A stretch of DNA of 8,290 nucleotides from NCBI GenBank assembly GCA_900551555.1, contig URWC01000077.1, positions 1 to 8,290 on the forward strand, read 5' to 3'. This stretch comes from an uncultured Collinsella sp. GTDB taxonomy: Bacteria > Actinomycetota > Coriobacteriia > Coriobacteriales > Coriobacteriaceae. A program made the translations under genes and the position numbers. Below are positions 6,296 through 8,290 of the stretch, in pieces (position 1 is the stretch's first letter; every line of letters begins with the position of its first letter). The notes beneath the pieces were generated by a model, which worked only from the letters and a program-made list of their open reading frames with translations, did no database searches and was not told where the DNA came from.

Positions 6296-7021
6296 ATGGA
6301 GTACATGCAGGTCAACCGCGCCAACGGCCGCGCCGCCAACGAGTTGCGCCCCGTTAAGCTCACCCGTGGCGTCATGAAGCACGCCCACGGCTCGTGTTTG
6401 GCCGAGTTCGGTGACACGCGCGTGCTGTGCGCCGCCACTATCGAGGAGGGCGTGCCGGGCTGGCGAAAGGGAGCTAAGGCCGGCTGGGTGACCGCGGAAT
6501 ACGCCATGCTGCCGGCGTCGACCGGCAAGCGCTGCAAGCGCGAGCACGCCAACCGCAAGGGCCGCTCCATGGAGATCGAGCGCCTCATTGGCCGCAGCCT
6601 GCGTACCGTCGTCAACATGAAGGCGCTCGGCGAGTACACCGTCACCGTCGACTGCGATGTGATTCAGGCCGATGGCGGCACGCGTACAGCGAGCATCACC
6701 GGCGCCTGGGTGGCGCTGCACGACGCCCTCGCCATGTGGGTCGAGGCGGGCAAGATCGAGCGCATCCCGCTTATCGGCCAGGTGGCTGCCATCTCCATGG
6801 GCGTTGTCGACGGCAACACTCTGCTCGACTTGGATTATTCCGAGGACAGCCATGCCGAGGTCGACATGAACCTCGTCGCCACCGACACCGGTGAGATGAT
6901 CGAGCTCCAGGGCACCGGCGAGCAGGCGCCCTTCGACCGTAAGCGCCTCAACGCCCTGCTCGACCTGGGCGACAAGGGTATCGCCGAGCTCATCGAGCTT
7001 CAGCGCCAAGCCATCGCCTAA
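6296..7021 (+). CDS. rph: Ribonuclease PH
   Basis: A 241-residue phosphate-dependent 3'-5' exoribonuclease that trims the 3' ends of tRNA precursors, typically as a hexamer in the cytoplasm. Family landmarks are LRPVKLTRG (17-25), GWVTAEYAMLP (63-73), GRSMEIERLIGRSLR (89-103), the phosphate-binding region DCDVIQADGGTRT (119-131), and LDLDYSEDSHAEVDMN (177-192) with its acidic metal or active-site residues. Length is typical (about 237-260). The stretch ASTGKRCKREHANRKGR replaces the common RATxxRxxRExxxGKxxGR but keeps the basic character. GAAAGGA at 6282-6288 with a 7-base spacer supports the start at 6296. Downstream come a palindromic repeat and then rdgB, the usual partner. Confidence 0.97.
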   Translation: MEYMQVNRANGRAANELRPVKLTRGVMKHAHGSCLAEFGDTRVLCAATIEEGVPGWRKGAKAGWVTAEYAMLPASTGKRCKREHANRKGRSMEIERLIGRSLRTVVNMKALGEYTVTVDCDVIQADGGTRTASITGAWVALHDALAMWVEAGKIERIPLIGQVAAISMGVVDGNTLLDLDYSEDSHAEVDMNLVATDTGEMIELQGTGEQAPFDRKRLNALLDLGDKGIAELIELQRQAIA

Positions 7022-7054
7022 CCTGCCAAAAAGGGACAGGTTTAATTTGGTAGG
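7022..7054. repeat. Palindromic repeat directly after rph
   Basis: CCTGCCAAA (7022-7030) and TTTGGTAGG (7046-7054) form a 9 bp inverted repeat with one G-U pair around the loop AAGGGACAGGTTTAA. It begins at the base after the rph stop. The GGGACAGGTTTAATTTGG wording resembles short intergenic repeats I recall from many gut Actinobacteria and Firmicutes; this is memory, not a search. It has no long T run, so it may be a weak terminator, an RNA-stability hairpin or a REP-like element. Confidence 0.5.
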
Positions 7055-7164
7055 TTTCATCTGCGGAGACGTCTAGACACAAGACTGCCGTTGATTGAGA
7101 GGGGAGAGGCAGAGGCCCTCGTCGCCCTCGGCGCGGCATTGCTATAGAGACAAGGAGGCCACTC

Positions 7165-7806
7165 ATGGCACTTGAGAAGATCGACATTGACACTCTCGAC
7201 CCGGCGGCGACCATCGTCGTGGCAACGGGCAACGCCCATAAGCTCACCGAGATCGAGGCCATTTTGGGCAAGGTCATGCCCGAGGTGCGCTTTGTGGCGC
7301 TCGGCCAGCTGGGCGATTTTGAGGACCCCGAGGAAAACGGCACGACGTTTTTGGAGAACGCCATCATCAAGGCGCAGGCTGCGGTTGAGGAGACGGGGCT
7401 TATGGCCATCGCCGACGATTCCGGCCTGGTCGTCGACGCGCTGGACGGCGAGCCCGGTGTGTATAGTGCGCGCTATGCGGGCGTGCACGGCGACGATGCC
7501 GCCAACAATGCAAAGCTGCTCGTTAACCTGGAAGGCGTGGCGGACGAGGATCGCACCGCGCGCTTTATGAGCGTCGTTGCGCTCATCGACACGGATGGTC
7601 TGGTTACCTATGGCGAGGGCGCCTGCGAGGGCGTTATCGCGCACGAGGGCCGCGGCGACCATGGTTTTGGCTACGACCCGCTGTTCCTGCCGGTCGACAC
7701 GCCGGGCAAGACCATGGCCGAGCTGACGGCGGACGAGAAGAACGCCATCAGCCATCGTTTCCACGCGCTCGAGCATCTGTCCGCCAAGCTGACGGGCGAG
7801 GAGTAG
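7165..7806 (+). CDS. rdgB: dITP/XTP pyrophosphatase (RdgB/HAM1 family)
   Basis: A 213-residue nucleoside-triphosphate pyrophosphatase that hydrolyses dITP, ITP and XTP to the monophosphates, keeping deaminated purines out of DNA and RNA. Family motifs are VATGNAHKLTEI (19-30), ENAIIKAQ (64-71), ADDSGLVVDAL (83-93) with the catalytic Asp, EPGVYSARYAG (96-106), GFGYDPLF (167-174) and ISHR (195-198). Length is close to the usual 190-210, with about 15 extra N-terminal residues. The start has a near-perfect Shine-Dalgarno AAGGAGG at 7152-7158 with a 6-base spacer. The 143 bp gap to rph holds the palindromic repeat and two overlapping small palindromes (AGACGTCT 7067-7074, GTCTAGAC 7071-7078) but no clear promoter. 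dtd follows three bases after the stop. Confidence 0.97.
   Translation: MALEKIDIDTLDPAATIVVATGNAHKLTEIEAILGKVMPEVRFVALGQLGDFEDPEENGTTFLENAIIKAQAAVEETGLMAIADDSGLVVDALDGEPGVYSARYAGVHGDDAANNAKLLVNLEGVADEDRTARFMSVVALIDTDGLVTYGEGACEGVIAHEGRGDHGFGYDPLFLPVDTPGKTMAELTADEKNAISHRFHALEHLSAKLTGEE
7798..7803 (+). promoter_or_regulatory. dtd ribosome binding site inside the rdgB end
   Basis: GAGGAG encodes the last two Glu codons of rdgB and lies 6 bases before the GTG at 7810. It supports the GTG start and suggests translational coupling between the two genes. Confidence 0.7.
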
Positions 7807-7809
7807 ACC

Positions 7810-8106
7810 GTGCGTGCGGTGGTGCAGCGCGTGCTCAACGCCGGCGTGACGGTCGACGGCGAGTGCGTGGGCCGCATTGGACGCGGCTACCTGGTGCTGC
7901 TGGGTGTGGGCCATGGCGATACGCGTGCCGAGGCCGACAAGCTGTGGGGCAAGCTCCGCCCAGAACTTTGCAAAGCCCTTGCGCTCTCTTGCTCCACAGC
8001 ACGCTTTTTGCCTGTTTGCCTGATAAAATTTTCAGCCCTGATAAAACAGCTCGTTGGTCACAACCGCCAGCGGCCCGATGTATTCCAGCTTTTCAGCCAG
8101 TTCTGA
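7810..8106 (+). CDS. dtd: D-aminoacyl-tRNA deacylase, N-terminal fragment only (chimeric reading frame)
   Basis: The first ~50 residues are clearly Dtd, the enzyme that removes D-amino acids (such as D-Tyr) from tRNA. MRAVVQRV (1-8), VTVDGE (13-18), IGRGYLVLLGVGHGD (23-37) and EADKLWGKL (41-49) align with the family N-terminus. A full Dtd is about 145-150 residues, and the next expected segment (LRIFxDxxGKMN) is absent. After about 7956-7965 the frame reads on for another ~47 unrelated, cysteine-rich residues to a stop at 8106, within DNA that codes on the other strand. The conserved SQFTL and C-terminal substrate-binding motifs are therefore missing and this product would not be active. The start is a GTG with a good Shine-Dalgarno inside rdgB. 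Either the assembly joins two genomes here or the gene is truly broken. Confidence 0.75.
   Translation: MRAVVQRVLNAGVTVDGECVGRIGRGYLVLLGVGHGDTRAEADKLWGKLRPELCKALALSCSTARFLPVCLIKFSALIKQLVGHNRQRPDVFQLFSQF
7954..7965. other. Probable junction between two unrelated sequences
   Basis: Left of this point is a GC-rich Coriobacteriia-like gene cluster. Right of it dtd homology is lost, the base composition drops and the coding strand changes. There is no insertion-sequence end, tRNA, integrase or obvious target-site duplication at the join. The exact breakpoint can only be bracketed. Confidence 0.65.
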
Positions 8107-8290
8107 GACACGGATATAATTTTCGTCGTAGGCGGGGTCGTACCGCTTGCAGGCGGCGAGGAATTTTTCCCGGAAGTGCGGCAGCTTGAACATATACCCG
8201 TACAGGATCAGATGATCCGGCGTGAACATGGTCAGGCAGCTGCCCACCACATCGGCCAGCACCTCAATGTCCGCATCCAGCGCCTCCCAC
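8032..8290 (-). CDS. ROK-family protein (sugar kinase or repressor), C-terminal end, partial
   Basis: The minus strand is open from the window edge (8290) to a TGA at 8034-8032, about 85 residues with no stop, and the N-terminal part lies outside the window. The segment IEVLADVVGSCLTMFTPDHLILYG resembles the ROK C-terminal helix and strand in which a Gly-rich turn follows a PxxIVIGG-like strand. The end, IRVSELAEKLEYIGPLAVVTNELF, resembles the ROK terminal pattern (IxxSxLGxxAxxxGAAxxAxxxFF). ROK proteins are sugar kinases or XylR/NagC-type repressors. With the DNA-binding or ATP-binding domain absent the two cannot be told apart. Codon use is less GC-rich than in the genes to the left and recalls gut Clostridia. 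Family call moderately sure, source organism a guess. Confidence 0.55.
   Translation of the reverse strand, partial: WEALDADIEVLADVVGSCLTMFTPDHLILYGYMFKLPHFREKFLAACKRYDPAYDENYIRVSELAEKLEYIGPLAVVTNELFYQG

Noticed and set aside
5777..7060. 427-codon minus-strand frame across murI and rph
   Set aside because: It is an antisense shadow of two clear enzymes; its N-terminus comes from the palindromic repeat after rph.
7057..7914. 285-codon minus-strand frame opposite rdgB and dtd
   Set aside because: It shadows rdgB, which has all HAM1-family motifs and a strong ribosome binding site.
8019..8046. Direct repeat CCTGATAAAA at 8019-8028 and 8037-8046
   Set aside because: There are only two short copies, one of them overlapping the ROK stop region. 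Too short to mean anything on its own.

Overview
The window looks like a chromosomal housekeeping segment from a high-GC Gram-positive gut bacterium of the Coriobacteriia, most likely Collinsella or a close relative. That assignment is an inference from protein style, GC-rich third codon positions and the order murI-rph-rdgB-dtd; it rests on recall, not on a search. All complete protein genes are on the plus strand.

Layout. Positions 1-216 are an AT-rich stretch with no recognisable gene. Positions 217-486 hold two near-identical 85-86 bp copies of a tRNA 3'-end plus terminator, separated by a 99 bp GC-rich segment full of inverted repeats. Next is a minus-strand tRNA-Val(UAC) gene with encoded CCA (469-544). 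It is followed by asnB (732-2612, glutamine-hydrolysing asparagine synthetase) with a strong terminator; murE (2724-4286, a Mur ligase that adds the third stem-peptide residue and lacks the usual diaminopimelate signature); a HAD-superfamily phosphatase of unknown substrate (4394-5305); murI (5357-6241, glutamate racemase); rph (6296-7021, RNase PH); rdgB (7165-7806, dITP/XTP pyrophosphatase); and the first ~50 codons of dtd (from 7810).

Near 7954-7965 the dtd homology stops abruptly. The rest of the window is a different kind of DNA: lower GC, with the C-terminal end of a minus-strand ROK-family protein running off the right edge. This is either an assembly chimera or a real rearrangement breakpoint, and I favour the chimera.

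Functionally, murE and murI both serve peptidoglycan precursor synthesis (MurI supplies D-glutamate, MurE extends the UDP-MurNAc-dipeptide). Rph, RdgB and Dtd are RNA-maturation and quality-control enzymes: tRNA 3' trimming, removal of non-canonical purine nucleotides, and removal of D-amino acids from tRNA. Genes from murE to dtd are co-directional with gaps of 3 to 143 bp and may be one or two transcription units. I found no defence system, CRISPR array or convincing new multi-gene system. The unusual parts are the duplicated tRNA-end repeat, the non-DAP-type MurE motif, a conserved-looking palindromic repeat after rph, and the chimeric right edge.
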